A DNA stretch of 64,000 nucleotides from Verrucomicrobiaceae bacterium (GCA_019694165.1 JAIBCL010000014.1:116811-180810), one strand, 5' to 3'. Shown: positions 8,702 through 18,221, counted from the first letter of the stretch. Program-made: numbers and translations. Notes: generated from the letters alone by a model not told the origin.

Positions 8702-10015
8702 ATGAACCACGAACTCTGCACCCAGCTCCTGCGCTCCGGCGAGATCACCCGCCGCGACTTTGCCGCCAAGACCGCATCATCGCTCCTCGGCGTCGGGCTT
8801 CTCGGAAACTTCATGCAAGGCAAGGCTCACGCCGCTTTCGAAGGCTCCTCGAAGCTCCGTCAGGTCGCCACCGCGAAGAACGTCATCTACCTCTACATGA
8901 GCGGCGGCCAGTCCCACCTCGACACCTGGGACGTGAAGGAAGGCGTGGCCACCGCCGGTTCCACCAAGCCCATCAAGACCAGCGCCGACGGTGTGCGCGT
9001 CTCCGAGTATCTGCCCCTCACCGCCAAGCAGATGCATCACGGCACTCTCGTGAACTCCCTTTCCTCCAACCAAGGCGCTCACGAGCAGGGCAATTACATC
9101 ATGCACACCAGCTATGAGTTGCGCGGCACCATCCGCCATCCTGCCATGGGCGCCTGGCTCAATGTATTTCAAGGCGGCGGCAACAGCACCCTGCCAAACT
9201 TCGTCTTCATCGGCAATGACAGCCGCCATCCCGGCGCCGGATTCTTCCCCGCCGCGCAGAGCCCGCTCTTCGTCAGCAATCCGGAAAACGGCATCAAGAA
9301 CGTCCGCCGTCAGAACGGCCTCACCGAGGAGAAGTTCCAGGCCCGCATGGCCCTCGCCGACGAACTCGACAAGGACTTCCGCGCCACCTTCCAGCACCGC
9401 AACGTCAAGGCCTACACCGACATGTACGACGATGCCATCACCATGATGAAGTCTGAGGACCTCAAGGCCTTCGACCTCACGGAAGAAGCTCCCGATGTGC
9501 GCGCCGCATACGGCAAGGAAGCCTTCGGCCAGGGCTGCCTCCTCGCCCGTCGTCTCGTCGAGCGCGGCGTGCGCTTCGTCGAGGTCTCACTCGGCGGCTG
9601 GGACACCCACAATGCCAACTTCGTCGCCGTGCCTGAGCGCTGCGAGACGCTCGACAAGGGCCTCTCCAGTCTCGTCGCCGATCTCGCCTCGCGCGGCCTG
9701 CTGGACGAGACCCTCGTCGTCGTCACCACCGAGTTCGGCCGCACGCCCGACATCAACAAAAACGTCGGCCGCGATCACTACCCGAAGGCCTTCTCCGCGG
9801 CGCTCTTCGGCGGCGGCGTCAAAGGCGGCGCCATCTACGGCAAAACCGACAAGGAAGGGCGCGAAGTGGCCGAGAACAAACTCCGCCCTCAGGATCTCAA
9901 CGCCACCATCGCCTACGCCCTCGGCCTCCCGCTCGACCAGGTCGTTTACAGCCCCAGCAAGCGCCCCTTCACCATCGCCGACAAAGGCCAGCCCGCGCTC
10001 GAAATCTTCGCGTGA
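8702..10015 (+). CDS. DUF1501 (sulfatase-like fold) exported protein, pair 1
   Basis: 437 aa. The N-terminus has a twin-arginine-like signal (TRRDFAAKTASSLLG, predicted cleavage after GKAHA), fitting Tat export of a folded, possibly metal-bound protein. Conserved DUF1501 segments are visible: VIYLYMSGGQSHLDTWD, HTSYELRG, SLGGWDTHNANF, VTTEFGRTPDIN and GRDHYPKAF. DUF1501 has distant similarity to alkaline phosphatase/sulfatase-fold proteins, and the Asp/His residues in these segments would be the metal ligands. The activity is unknown. It forms an operon with the preceding DUF1549 gene and is followed by three hairpins. The paralogue at 55187 shares the same blocks. Confidence 0.92.
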   Translation: MNHELCTQLLRSGEITRRDFAAKTASSLLGVGLLGNFMQGKAHAAFEGSSKLRQVATAKNVIYLYMSGGQSHLDTWDVKEGVATAGSTKPIKTSADGVRVSEYLPLTAKQMHHGTLVNSLSSNQGAHEQGNYIMHTSYELRGTIRHPAMGAWLNVFQGGGNSTLPNFVFIGNDSRHPGAGFFPAAQSPLFVSNPENGIKNVRRQNGLTEEKFQARMALADELDKDFRATFQHRNVKAYTDMYDDAITMMKSEDLKAFDLTEEAPDVRAAYGKEAFGQGCLLARRLVERGVRFVEVSLGGWDTHNANFVAVPERCETLDKGLSSLVADLASRGLLDETLVVVTTEFGRTPDINKNVGRDHYPKAFSAALFGGGVKGGAIYGKTDKEGREVAENKLRPQDLNATIAYALGLPLDQVVYSPSKRPFTIADKGQPALEIFA

Positions 10016-10025
10016 TGCAGCGGAG

Positions 10026-10072
10026 GACAGGTTTCTCGACCTGTCGATGGATGGCGGGTTTCCCAACCCGCC
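10026..10072. repeat. Two adjacent small palindromes (REP-like)
   Basis: GACAGGT (10026-10032) pairs with ACCTGTC (10039-10045) around TTCTCG. GGCGGGTT (10053-10060) pairs with AACCCGCC (10065-10072) around TCCC. Both are perfect and lie just after the DUF1501 stop. Their compact paired layout resembles repetitive extragenic palindromes rather than a single terminator. Confidence 0.6.
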
Positions 10073-10102
10073 GCCCAGGCAAGCGAATCAAATCAAACAC
10101 CC

Positions 10103-10137
10103 AAAAGGCAGACCGCGAGGTCTGCCTTTTGTTTTGT
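10103..10137 (+). terminator. Strong rho-independent terminator
   Basis: A perfect 12-bp stem (AAAAGGCAGACC, 10103-10114, with GGTCTGCCTTTT, 10119-10130) closes a GCGA tetraloop of the stable GNRA class and is followed by GTTTTGTT. This is the clearest terminator in the window. It ends the DUF1549/DUF1501 transcript, and because the stem is A/T-flanked on both sides it could act bidirectionally. Confidence 0.85.
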
Positions 10138-10398
10138 TGGAGTCCGGGTGGCGACTCGGACGCTCTGCTCATTCAACCCGAATTCCGAAGCCCCCAGTCG
10201 AACGAGCGTCCCGCTGATTCAAAACTGCGGAATTCGACTTCAAGCGGGCCGATTGCCGGCTGTGGCGGTGCAATCCATTGCCGGGTAACTTCTCAACCTC
10301 CCGCTGCTTTCCACTTTACCGATGAGCAGCCGACCATGGTCAAAACCCAAATCTCTTGCTGACATCTCCGCCGGGATTTGCCAGCATCGCGGACTCAC

Positions 10399-11679
10399 AT
10401 GACCTCGCTTCTTCGCCGTCTCAGTCTCAGCCAGTGGATTCTCGTCGCGCTCGTTCTCGGCATCGGGCTTGGATGGCTCATCAGCAGCGGCTCGCTCTCA
10501 CCGACGGCGGCCGGCAATCTCAAGCTGGCCTGCAAGCTCGTCGCCAACGGCTTCCTCCACCTGGTGAAGTGCGTGATCGTGCCGCTCATCTTCAGCACGT
10601 TGGTGGTCGGCATCGCGGGACATTCCGATGACATGAAGGCGATGGGCCGCATCGCCCTGAAGGCCATCATCTACTTCGAGATCGTCACGACGGCGGCTCT
10701 CTTCGTGGGGCTGGGTGCGGTAAATCTCGTGCAGCCAGGCGTGGGCCTCACCATCCCGACGAGCACCGACGCGGACACGAACCTGCCGGCCGCCAAGGTC
10801 AGCGTCGAGGCCGTGTTCGAGCATCTGACCCCGCAGAGCTTCTTCGATTCGGCGGCGCGCAATGACATCCTGCAGGTGGTCATTTACGCCATGCTGTTCG
10901 GCGTGGCGCTCTCGCAGGTCAAAGGACGGCACAAGGTGGTGATGCTCGAGTTCTTCGAAGCGGTGAGCCAGGTGATGTTCAAGTTCACGGCCGTCATCAT
11001 GCTCGCCGCGCCGTTCGGCGTGAGCGCCGCCATCGCGGGCACCATCGGCCAGAATGGTCTCGGCGTGCTGAAGAATCTCGGCGCGCTCGTTCTCACGCTC
11101 TACGGCGCGCTCGCCGTCTTCGTACTCGTCGTGCTGGTGCCCGTGATGCTCGTCTGCCGCATCCCGGTGATGCGCTTCTTCCGTACCGTGCGCGAGCCGA
11201 CGCTGCTGGCCTTCACCACCGCCACCTCGGAGGCCGCCCTGCCGGATGCCATGATGCTGATGGAAAAATTCGGCGTGCCGCGCCGCATCGTGTCCTTTGT
11301 GATGCCGACGGGCTACTCCTTCAATCTTGACGGCTCCACGCTGCACCTCGCGCTGGCCTCCGTCTTTGTCTCGCAAGCCGCCGGCATCCATCTCGACTTC
11401 AAAACGCAGATGATGATGGTGCTCACGCTCATGCTCACGAGCAAAGGCGTCGCCGCCGTGCCGCGCGCCTCGCTGGTCATTCTCTCCGGCACGCTCGCCA
11501 CTTTCGGCCTGCCGCTGGAGGGCGTGGCGCTCATCCTCGGCGTGGACGCCTTCATGGACATGGCCCGCACGTCGGTGAATCTCCTCGGCAATTGCCTCGC
11601 TTCCGCCGTCGTCGCCCGCTGGGAAGGCGACCTCAATCTCACCCTGCACGAGACGGTGTCGATCGAAGACCCTGGATAA
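10399..11679 (+). CDS. Dicarboxylate/amino acid:cation symporter (DAACS family)
   Basis: 426 aa with about eight membrane segments and the two re-entrant-loop signatures of the GltP/DctA family: a serine-rich HP1 equivalent (FTTATSEAALPDAM), PTGYSFNLDGSTLHL in TM7 (the NMDGT equivalent is NLDGS), LTSKGVAAVPRASL in HP2, and MARTSVNLLGNCLAS in TM8 (D/R substrate and Na+ site region). These carriers import C4-dicarboxylates, glutamate or aspartate with Na+ or H+. The TM8 arginine (MARTSVN) is where DctA/GltP-type and neutral amino acid carriers differ, and substrate cannot be fixed from this alone. Start chosen at ATG 10399 (MTSLLRRLSL); a TTG at 10378 is possible. Import of TCA intermediates would match the TCA operon at 22.9-26.6 kb. 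Confidence 0.92.
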   Translation: MTSLLRRLSLSQWILVALVLGIGLGWLISSGSLSPTAAGNLKLACKLVANGFLHLVKCVIVPLIFSTLVVGIAGHSDDMKAMGRIALKAIIYFEIVTTAALFVGLGAVNLVQPGVGLTIPTSTDADTNLPAAKVSVEAVFEHLTPQSFFDSAARNDILQVVIYAMLFGVALSQVKGRHKVVMLEFFEAVSQVMFKFTAVIMLAAPFGVSAAIAGTIGQNGLGVLKNLGALVLTLYGALAVFVLVVLVPVMLVCRIPVMRFFRTVREPTLLAFTTATSEAALPDAMMLMEKFGVPRRIVSFVMPTGYSFNLDGSTLHLALASVFVSQAAGIHLDFKTQMMMVLTLMLTSKGVAAVPRASLVILSGTLATFGLPLEGVALILGVDAFMDMARTSVNLLGNCLASAVVARWEGDLNLTLHETVSIEDPG

Positions 11680-11695
11680 AGGACGGTCCGGAGCG

Positions 11696-11722
11696 CGCAA
11701 GCCGGCCGCGTGCCGGCTTGCG
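11696..11722 (+). terminator. Terminator-like hairpin after the symporter gene
   Basis: CGCAAGCCGGC (11696-11706) pairs perfectly with GCCGGCTTGCG (11712-11722) around a 5-nt loop, 17 bp after the symporter stop, followed by TCGTTTA. The stem is strong but the T-run is short. Confidence 0.65.
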
Positions 11723-11823
11723 TCGTTTACGTCAACCACTCCGGGACCGTCGATGGACAACGCGCCCGCCAAACGCAAAGATCACCGAACCTGGTCGTCC
11801 CATCCATCAACCCTCACGCCTTC

Positions 11824-12297
11824 ATGTCCAAACCCGCCCTCCATTCCGCCGCGCCAGACTTCACCGCACCGGTCGTCGGTGGTGAATTCAAGTCCGGCGA
11901 CACCGTCACGCTCTCGAAGCTCAAAGGCAGTCCGGTCGTGCTCTACTTCTACCCGAGGGACGACACGCCCGGCTGCACGAAGCAGGCATGCGGCATCCGC
12001 GATTCGTGGGCGGCACTGAAGAAGAGCGCGCAGATCTTTGGCATCAGCCCGGACTCGGCGAAGTCGCACGAGAAGTTCATCCGGAAACACGAATTGCCGT
12101 TCCCCCTGATAGCTGACGAGGACAAGACGATCGCTCAAGCCTACGGAGTGTGGATGGAGAAGAGCATGCACGGCCGCAAGTACATGGGTGTGGAGCGCTC
12201 GACCTTCGTTATCGATGCGAAAGGCAAAATCGCGGCTGTATTTGAAAAGGTGAAGCCGGAAGAGCATGCGGAGCAGGTGCTCGGCGCTCTGAAATGA
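11824..12297 (+). CDS. bcp: Thioredoxin-dependent thiol peroxidase, Bcp/PrxQ type
   Basis: 157 aa from ATG 11824. It has the thioredoxin-fold peroxiredoxin core: APDFTAPVV, VVLYFYPRDDTPGCTKQACG, FGISPDSAKSHEKF, LPFPLIADED, and GVERSTFVIDAKGKI. The peroxidatic cysteine is C51 in TPGCT and a second cysteine C56 lies five residues on, the spacing of atypical 2-Cys Bcp enzymes that form an intramolecular disulfide. It reduces H2O2 and organic hydroperoxides using thioredoxin. No signal peptide, so cytoplasmic. A hairpin terminator separates it from the symporter, so it probably has its own promoter. Upstream in-frame codons from 11710 lack a natural start context. Confidence 0.95.
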   Translation: MSKPALHSAAPDFTAPVVGGEFKSGDTVTLSKLKGSPVVLYFYPRDDTPGCTKQACGIRDSWAALKKSAQIFGISPDSAKSHEKFIRKHELPFPLIADEDKTIAQAYGVWMEKSMHGRKYMGVERSTFVIDAKGKIAAVFEKVKPEEHAEQVLGALK

Positions 12298-12392
12298 ACA
12301 TGGGTCGTATGTCTTAATCTGGACTAAAGGCACCGCGTGGCATTCGTCTTGCCATGCACTTCGATTGTGCCTTACCATCGTCCGGAAAAATC

Positions 12393-13046
12393 ATGCGAGT
12401 TCTCGTTGTCGAAGATGAACACGACCTGCGCCACGCGCTCGAAAAGACGCTGCGCGAGGAAGGCTATGCGGTCGATGGCGCGGAGGATGGCGAGGAGGGC
12501 CTCTACAAGGCTGAATCCTGGGATTACGACACAGTCGTGCTCGACGTAATGCTGCCGGTGATGGACGGCTGGACGGTATTGGAACGGCTCCGCAGGACGA
12601 AGAAGACTCCGGTGCTCATGCTCACCGCCCGGGATTCAGTGAAGGACCGCGTGCGCGGGCTCGACCTCGGCTCGGATGATTATCTGGCGAAACCATTCAG
12701 CCTCGTGGAGCTGCTCGCGCGCATCCGTGCGCTGATCCGCCGCTCGGCGGGCGCGGCCAGCTCGATGATCGACCTCGGTGATGTGCAGGTGGACACGGCG
12801 AAGCGCGCCGTTTTCCAGAAGCTCCAGCCGGTGGAACTCACCGCTCGCGAGTACGCATTGGTGGAGATGCTCTCCTTCCGGCGCGGCAAGGTGGTCACGC
12901 GGACCGAACTCTACGACCACCTGTTCGCCGAGGAGGACCAGACGCTCTCGAATCTGCTGGACGTGCACGTCTGCAACGTGCGCAAGAAGCTTGGCAAGAA
13001 TTTCATTCTCACACGGCGCGGGCACGGCTACGTGATCGAAGGCTGA
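12393..13046 (+). CDS. Response regulator, OmpR/PhoB family
   Basis: 217 aa. The receiver domain has the acidic pocket VVEDEHD, phospho-acceptor D51 (VVLDVMLP), switch Thr78 (LMLTARDS) and Lys100 (YLAKPF). The C-terminal winged-helix domain (ELTAREYALVEMLSF ... LDVHVCNVRKKLG ... RRGHGYVI) binds direct repeats in target promoters. Start taken at MRVLVVEDE; 13 further codons upstream are open but look non-coding. It is followed after 6 bp by its histidine kinase. Closely similar in layout to the second regulator at 42294. The target genes are unknown; the 14598 gene lies directly downstream in the same direction. Confidence 0.95.
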   Translation: MRVLVVEDEHDLRHALEKTLREEGYAVDGAEDGEEGLYKAESWDYDTVVLDVMLPVMDGWTVLERLRRTKKTPVLMLTARDSVKDRVRGLDLGSDDYLAKPFSLVELLARIRALIRRSAGAASSMIDLGDVQVDTAKRAVFQKLQPVELTAREYALVEMLSFRRGKVVTRTELYDHLFAEEDQTLSNLLDVHVCNVRKKLGKNFILTRRGHGYVIEG

Positions 13047-13052
13047 CCGCGC

Positions 13053-14543
13053 ATGTTCTCCCACTCCATCCGCTGGCAGATTCAGGCTTGGCACGGCGTC
13101 CTGCTCATGTTGACGACCGCCGTCCTGCTCGTCGCTTTCTACGGCTACGAGCGTCAGCAGCGCGTGATGCGCATCGATGACAGGCTGCGCACCACGCTGA
13201 TGATGGTGCTGCCCGCCCTGCGGCCGGAGCGCGCGGGCGAGCCGCTCGGAAGACCGCCTCCGCCGATGCAGGCGATGGATCCTCTCCTGGACGATTTTCT
13301 CGGTGTGTTTCCCTTCGGCGAACCACCCGATGGCGAGAGCCGCCCGCCACGGGCGGCAGGAGGAAGAATCGCCCACGATCGAGAACGACAGCACCTCAAG
13401 AACCTGAACGAATCACCCATCTACTACGTGCTCTACGACGGCGCGCGCGTCGAGACGGCACGGTCAACCAATGCACCGAAGGACGTGCCGCCTCATGACG
13501 AGCGGCTTGATGCAGGTGAAACCTTCGGCCGCACCCGGGACGGGATGCGGGAGCTGCTGCATTTCCAGCCGAACGGTGAATCGGTCATTTTCGGCACCTC
13601 GCTGGCGGCTGTGGACGGGGCGATGGAAAAGCTGGCGCTGTATCTCACCGGGATCGGTGCAGGTGTCGTGACCATCGGCCTGCTCGGCGGCTGGTGGCTG
13701 GCGACGCGCGCCATACGGCCGATCGCCGAGATCAGCGCCGCGGCAGAGAAGATTTCGCAGGGTGACCTCACCCAGCGCATCAACGCGCAGGAAACCAAGA
13801 GCGAGCTCGGTCGCCTGGCCGTGCTGCTCAACGAGACCTTCGAGCGGCTGCACAACACCTTCGAGCAGCAGGCGCAATTCACAGCGGACGCCTCTCACGA
13901 GCTGCGCACGCCGGTCTCGGTGATTCTCGCCCAGACCGAGCTTGCGCTGATGCGCGACCGCCCGCCGGAGGAGTACCGTGACGCGCTCTCCTCATGCCAC
14001 CGCTCGGGCGAGCAAATGAAGCAGGTGGTGAACTCCTTGCTCGAGCTCGCACGCATGGACTCCGGAGAGTCCGTGATGAACCTCGCGCCCAACTATCTCG
14101 AAGAAGTTGTGGAGGACGCCATCCGCTTCGTGGAGCCTCTCGTGGAGCAGCGGAATGGCGAGATCATCGCCGACCTCGAGGAGATCAATGCCATGATCGA
14201 TGCGCCAAAAATCCAGCAGGTCGTCTCAAATCTGCTGAGCAACGCGATCAAGCACAATCCCGACGGCTGCAAAGTGCATGTGAATCTGAGACAGGAGGGC
14301 GAAACCGCCACCCTTTCCGTGCGCGACCAGGGCGAGGGCATCCCGCCCGAGATGCTGCCGCATGTCTTCGAGCGCTTCTTCCGCGTGGACAAGGCGCGCT
14401 CCCGTGCCGACGGCAGCACCGGCCTCGGGCTTTCCATTGTGAAGGCAATTGTCGAAGCGCACGGCGGGACGCTCAGTGCGACAAGCACGCCCGGCGAAGG
14501 CAGCGAATTCATCGTGCGCCTCCCGCTCACCGGCAAGGCGTGA
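13053..14543 (+). CDS. Membrane sensor histidine kinase (EnvZ-like), partner of the upstream regulator
   Basis: 496 aa. TM1 (VLLMLTTAVLLVAFYGY) and TM2 (LTGIGAGVVTIGLLGGWWLA) bracket a periplasmic sensor region of about 160 residues that is proline- and charge-rich in its first half. A HAMP linker (TRAIRPIAEISAAAEKI) follows, then HisKA with H282 in ASHELRTPV, and HATPase_c with N box NLLSNAIKHNP, G1 VRDQGEGIP and G2 GSTGLGLSIVKAI. It should autophosphorylate H282 and transfer to D51 of the regulator encoded 6 bp upstream. The signal is not predictable from the sequence. Confidence 0.95.
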   Translation: MFSHSIRWQIQAWHGVLLMLTTAVLLVAFYGYERQQRVMRIDDRLRTTLMMVLPALRPERAGEPLGRPPPPMQAMDPLLDDFLGVFPFGEPPDGESRPPRAAGGRIAHDRERQHLKNLNESPIYYVLYDGARVETARSTNAPKDVPPHDERLDAGETFGRTRDGMRELLHFQPNGESVIFGTSLAAVDGAMEKLALYLTGIGAGVVTIGLLGGWWLATRAIRPIAEISAAAEKISQGDLTQRINAQETKSELGRLAVLLNETFERLHNTFEQQAQFTADASHELRTPVSVILAQTELALMRDRPPEEYRDALSSCHRSGEQMKQVVNSLLELARMDSGESVMNLAPNYLEEVVEDAIRFVEPLVEQRNGEIIADLEEINAMIDAPKIQQVVSNLLSNAIKHNPDGCKVHVNLRQEGETATLSVRDQGEGIPPEMLPHVFERFFRVDKARSRADGSTGLGLSIVKAIVEAHGGTLSATSTPGEGSEFIVRLPLTGKA

Positions 14544-14597
14544 TCCCCTGCCCTGCGACTGCCAGATTCCCGCCTCCGGACGCGTTTCCTCGCGCCC

Positions 14598-17500
14598 ATG
14601 AAAACGCCTGCTTTCGTCTTCGTCCTGTCCGCTCTCTGCTCTCCGCTTCTCTCCGCGCCGGTGCTGTTGTTCGATGGCAAGACCTTCAGCGGCTGGGAAG
14701 GCGAGACGGCAAAAGTGTGGCGCATCGAGAATGGCGCGATCACCGGCGGCTCGATGGAGGGAAACCCGCGCAATGAATTCCTCGCGACGAAGAAATCGTA
14801 TCGCAATTTCATCCTGAAGCTCGAATACAGGCTCGTGGGCACGGAGGGCTTCGTGAATGGCGGCGTGCAGTTCCGCAGCAAGCGCATCCCGCAGCCGCCG
14901 AATGAAATGAGCGGCTTTCAGGCGGACATCGGCGCGGGCTACTCGGGCTGCCTCTACGACGAGTCGCGGCGGAAAAAGATGCTGCAGGAGGCGGGCAAGG
15001 ATCTCATGCAGAAGACCGAAAGGCCCGGCGACTGGAACAGCTGCGAAATCCGCGCGGAGGACCAGCGCATCCAGCTCTTCGTGAACGGCAAGCGCACGGT
15101 GGACTACACGGAGCGCGAGCCGGACATCGAAAAGGAGGGCCTCATCGCGTTGCAAATCCACGGCAACAACAAGGCCGTCATCTCCTACCGCAACATCACC
15201 ATCGACGTGCTGCCGGACAATCTCGTGCCTGACGAAAAAGAAGTGCTCGGCCGCTTCGGCAATCCAGACAATGCCGCAGTGACGCTGCCGGCATTCAAAA
15301 ACGGAAAATTTGTCATGGAGAATGAAGATGTCGTGGTCTTCGCTGGACAGACCAATCTCGTGCGCGAGCAAAAGTCCGGCGAGCTGGAATCGGTGCTGGC
15401 GAGTGCGTATGCACAGCAGAAGCCGGCCTTCCGCTCGATGGCGTGGGAGGCGGACACTGTGTACGAGCAGTGGCGCGACTTGAATTTCGGCTCGTGGAAG
15501 GCGCAGCTCGATGCGGCGGGCGCGACGATTGTCGTGGCGCAGTTCGGGCAGATGGAGGCATTCGATGGTGTGACAAAACTCCCTCAATTCGCGGCGGCGT
15601 ACCACCGGCTGATCGACCAGTTCGTTGCGCGCACACCAAGGCTGGTCCTCGTGTCGCCGATGCCATTTGAAAAGCCCGTCGCATCCCATGCACCGGATTT
15701 GGTGAAGCGAAACACGGATGTGAAGGCGTATGCGGATGCCGTGCGCGAGATCGCCAGACAACGCGGCGCGGTGTTTGTCGATCTGTTCACGCCGCTTTCG
15801 AATCGCGGAGCCAGTGCGCCGCGGCTCACGGACAATGGCATCCACCTGAATGAAGCCGGTCTGCGCGAAGTGGCCCGCATCGTCGCGCAACAGCTCGGTG
15901 CGAGCTGGAGCGAAGCCGACGATCTGTCGAAGCTGCGCGCGGCCACCGTCGAGAAAAACCGGCTGTGGTTCGACTGCTGGCGTCCGGCGAACTGGTCGTT
16001 CGTCTATGGCGACCGTGTGTCACAAATGTTCGGCAAGCCGAGCGAGCTGGCGCCATCGCTGAAGGAAAGCTTCGAAGCGCGGAAGCCGATGATCGCGAAG
16101 CTCGACGAGAAAATTCATGCCCTCGCATTGGGGAGAAGCATCCCCGCCTCGCCATCGAGCATCCCTCCCGTCGCCTCAGTCCCTTCCGTCCTTTCCCCCG
16201 CCGAAGAACAAGCCACTTTCACTCTCGCCGAAGGCTACGTGGTGAACCTCTTCGCCTCCGAAGACCTCGGCGTCGCCAAGCCGACGCAGTTCGCGTGGGA
16301 CGAGCGCGGTCGCTTGTGGGTCGCGTGTTCGCCGACCTATCCGCAGACGGTGCCTGGCGAAAAGCCGTCTGATTTTGTTCTCGTGCTCGAAGACACCGAT
16401 CACGATGGCAAAGCGGACAAGGCACATCGCTTCGCCGAGGGCCTCACGATGGTGGAGGGACTCGAACCGGGAGACGGCGGACTTTATGTGTGCGACTTCG
16501 ACCAAATCATCCACCTGCGCGACACCAACGGCGACGGCAAGGCGGACACCAAGCGCGTGCTCTTCTCCGGCTTCGGCATCGGCGACACGCATCAGCTCGC
16601 GAACAGCATCACGCACGGACCCGACGGCAGCCTGTGGTTTTCGCAGGGGCTTCATGCGTTCTCGCGCGTGGAGACGGCGCACGGCATCGCGCGGCTCGAC
16701 AAGTCGGGCATCTGGCGGCTCGATCCGCGCACGCAGAAGATGGAAGGCTTCTTCAACGGCGGCAAGGCCGGGCACAACTGCTGGGGCGTCGTGTTTGACG
16801 ACTACGGCCAGGTCTTCCACAAAAGCGGCGACCGGCCCGACGGCTACTACAGCGTGCCCGGCCTCGTGAGCATCACTGATCCCGATGAATACCACGGCGT
16901 CGGCAACCTGTTCTTCACGAATCCGAAGACCACGTCGATCGACATTGTCGGCACGCGCGGCCTGCCGGACGACATCCAGGGCTGCGCCCTGATCGGCGGC
17001 TATTTTGGCAATGTGGTCGAGCTGCACCGCATCCTCGACGACGGCTCCGGCTTCAAGAGCGAGCAACTGCCGAAGCTGATGAAGTCATCGAGCACCGCGT
17101 TCCGTCCCGTCGATGTTAGCATCGGACCCGATGGCGCGATGTATCTCGCCGACTGGTTCAATCCCGTGATCGGTCATTACCAAGCCAGCTACATGGACCC
17201 GAAACGTGATCGCACTCATGGTCGCATCTGGCGCATCTCCGCCAAAGGCCGCGCGCCCGTGAAGCAGCCCGATCTCGCGTCGATGAAGCCGGCGGAGCTG
17301 CTGGAGCAACTCAAATCACCCGAGCGCTGGACCCGCTGTCAAGCGAAGCGCCTGCTCTTTGATCTGCCGACGAACGAAGTCCTCGCTGCTGCCGATGCCC
17401 TGATCGCGAAGACCTACGACGAACACTTGCTGCTCGAAGCATGCGGCATCTTCGAAGCTCATGAGTCAGCACGGCCCGCGCTGTTGGAGAAACTCCTCGC

Positions 17501-18221
17501 CGCAAAAGACGCCCGCGTGCGTGCCTACGGCGCACGAGTCGCCGGCAACTGGGCCGACCGATTGCCGAATGCGCTGGAACTCCTCGGCAAGAGTGTCCGC
17601 GACGAAAACGCGCGCGTGCGTTTGGAAAGCGTGGTCGCCTGCGCGCATGTGCGGAAGCCCGAGGCCGTCGAGGTCGCCGCCCGCGCACTCGATTTGCCGC
17701 GTGACAAGTTCATCGACTACGCGCTCGCGCAGGTGGTGAAGAGCTTGAAGCCCGAGATTCTGCCCGCGATGGCAGGGCTCAAGTTCGACGGCAACGCGGA
17801 GCACGCCGCGTTCGTGAAGAAGATCGCCAGCGCCGCGCCGACGAAGGAGCATCCGGGCAAGACGGTATATGACATGCTCTGCCTGAACTGCCACCAGCCC
17901 ACCGGCCTCGGCCTCCCCGGCGTCTATCCCGCCCTCGCCGATAGCGACTGGGTGAACGGCGACCCCGCCGCGCTCATCAAGATTCTCACCCACGGCCTCA
18001 CCGGCCCCATCAAGGTCGGCGGCAGCGATTTCAAACAACTCGCCCCCATCCCCATGCCACCGATGGGTCTCACCGACCAGCAAGTCGCCGACGTGCTGAC
18101 CTACGTGCGCGCAAACTTCGGAAACAAATCCTCGCCGGTGAGAGTCGATGAAGTGAAGAACGTGCGCGCAGCGGTGAATGCGCGTGGGACGTTCTGGACG
18201 GGCGAAGAAGTTGGGAAGTAA
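14598..18221 (+). CDS. Giant secreted fusion: DUF1080 - SGNH hydrolase - dehydrogenase propeller - HEAT - cytochrome c
   Basis: 1207 aa with a signal peptide (MKTPAFVFVLSALCSPLLSA). Residues about 22-205 are a DUF1080 (3-keto-disaccharide hydrolase, LamG-like) domain (LLFDGKTFSGWEG, FVNGGVQFRSKRIP). About 225-480 is an SGNH/GDSL-like hydrolase whose GDS block is replaced by FAGQTNL but which keeps the DxxH block DNGIHLNEAG. About 545-890 is a PVC-type membrane-bound dehydrogenase propeller (FTLAEGYVVNLFAS, calcium-like DTDHDGKADKA and DTNGDGKADTK loops). About 895-1080 holds HEAT-like helical repeats. The C-terminus is cytochrome c with CLNCH (C1095, C1098, H1099) and a Met ligand in MPPMG. 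Such proteins probably oxidise sugar-related substrates in the periplasm and pass electrons to the heme. Lies 54 bp after the two-component system. Confidence 0.88.
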   Translation: MKTPAFVFVLSALCSPLLSAPVLLFDGKTFSGWEGETAKVWRIENGAITGGSMEGNPRNEFLATKKSYRNFILKLEYRLVGTEGFVNGGVQFRSKRIPQPPNEMSGFQADIGAGYSGCLYDESRRKKMLQEAGKDLMQKTERPGDWNSCEIRAEDQRIQLFVNGKRTVDYTEREPDIEKEGLIALQIHGNNKAVISYRNITIDVLPDNLVPDEKEVLGRFGNPDNAAVTLPAFKNGKFVMENEDVVVFAGQTNLVREQKSGELESVLASAYAQQKPAFRSMAWEADTVYEQWRDLNFGSWKAQLDAAGATIVVAQFGQMEAFDGVTKLPQFAAAYHRLIDQFVARTPRLVLVSPMPFEKPVASHAPDLVKRNTDVKAYADAVREIARQRGAVFVDLFTPLSNRGASAPRLTDNGIHLNEAGLREVARIVAQQLGASWSEADDLSKLRAATVEKNRLWFDCWRPANWSFVYGDRVSQMFGKPSELAPSLKESFEARKPMIAKLDEKIHALALGRSIPASPSSIPPVASVPSVLSPAEEQATFTLAEGYVVNLFASEDLGVAKPTQFAWDERGRLWVACSPTYPQTVPGEKPSDFVLVLEDTDHDGKADKAHRFAEGLTMVEGLEPGDGGLYVCDFDQIIHLRDTNGDGKADTKRVLFSGFGIGDTHQLANSITHGPDGSLWFSQGLHAFSRVETAHGIARLDKSGIWRLDPRTQKMEGFFNGGKAGHNCWGVVFDDYGQVFHKSGDRPDGYYSVPGLVSITDPDEYHGVGNLFFTNPKTTSIDIVGTRGLPDDIQGCALIGGYFGNVVELHRILDDGSGFKSEQLPKLMKSSSTAFRPVDVSIGPDGAMYLADWFNPVIGHYQASYMDPKRDRTHGRIWRISAKGRAPVKQPDLASMKPAELLEQLKSPERWTRCQAKRLLFDLPTNEVLAAADALIAKTYDEHLLLEACGIFEAHESARPALLEKLLAAKDARVRAYGARVAGNWADRLPNALELLGKSVRDENARVRLESVVACAHVRKPEAVEVAARALDLPRDKFIDYALAQVVKSLKPEILPAMAGLKFDGNAEHAAFVKKIASAAPTKEHPGKTVYDMLCLNCHQPTGLGLPGVYPALADSDWVNGDPAALIKILTHGLTGPIKVGGSDFKQLAPIPMPPMGLTDQQVADVLTYVRANFGNKSSPVRVDEVKNVRAAVNARGTFWTGEEVGK

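Larger units (their letters stand above)
10016..10398. other. Intergenic region with three tandem hairpins
   Basis: 383 bp between the DUF1501 gene and the symporter. The first 115 bp are three consecutive hairpins (10026-10045, 10053-10072, 10103-10130). The remaining part to 10398 should contain the symporter promoter, but I could not pick out convincing -35/-10 boxes. Confidence 0.7.
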
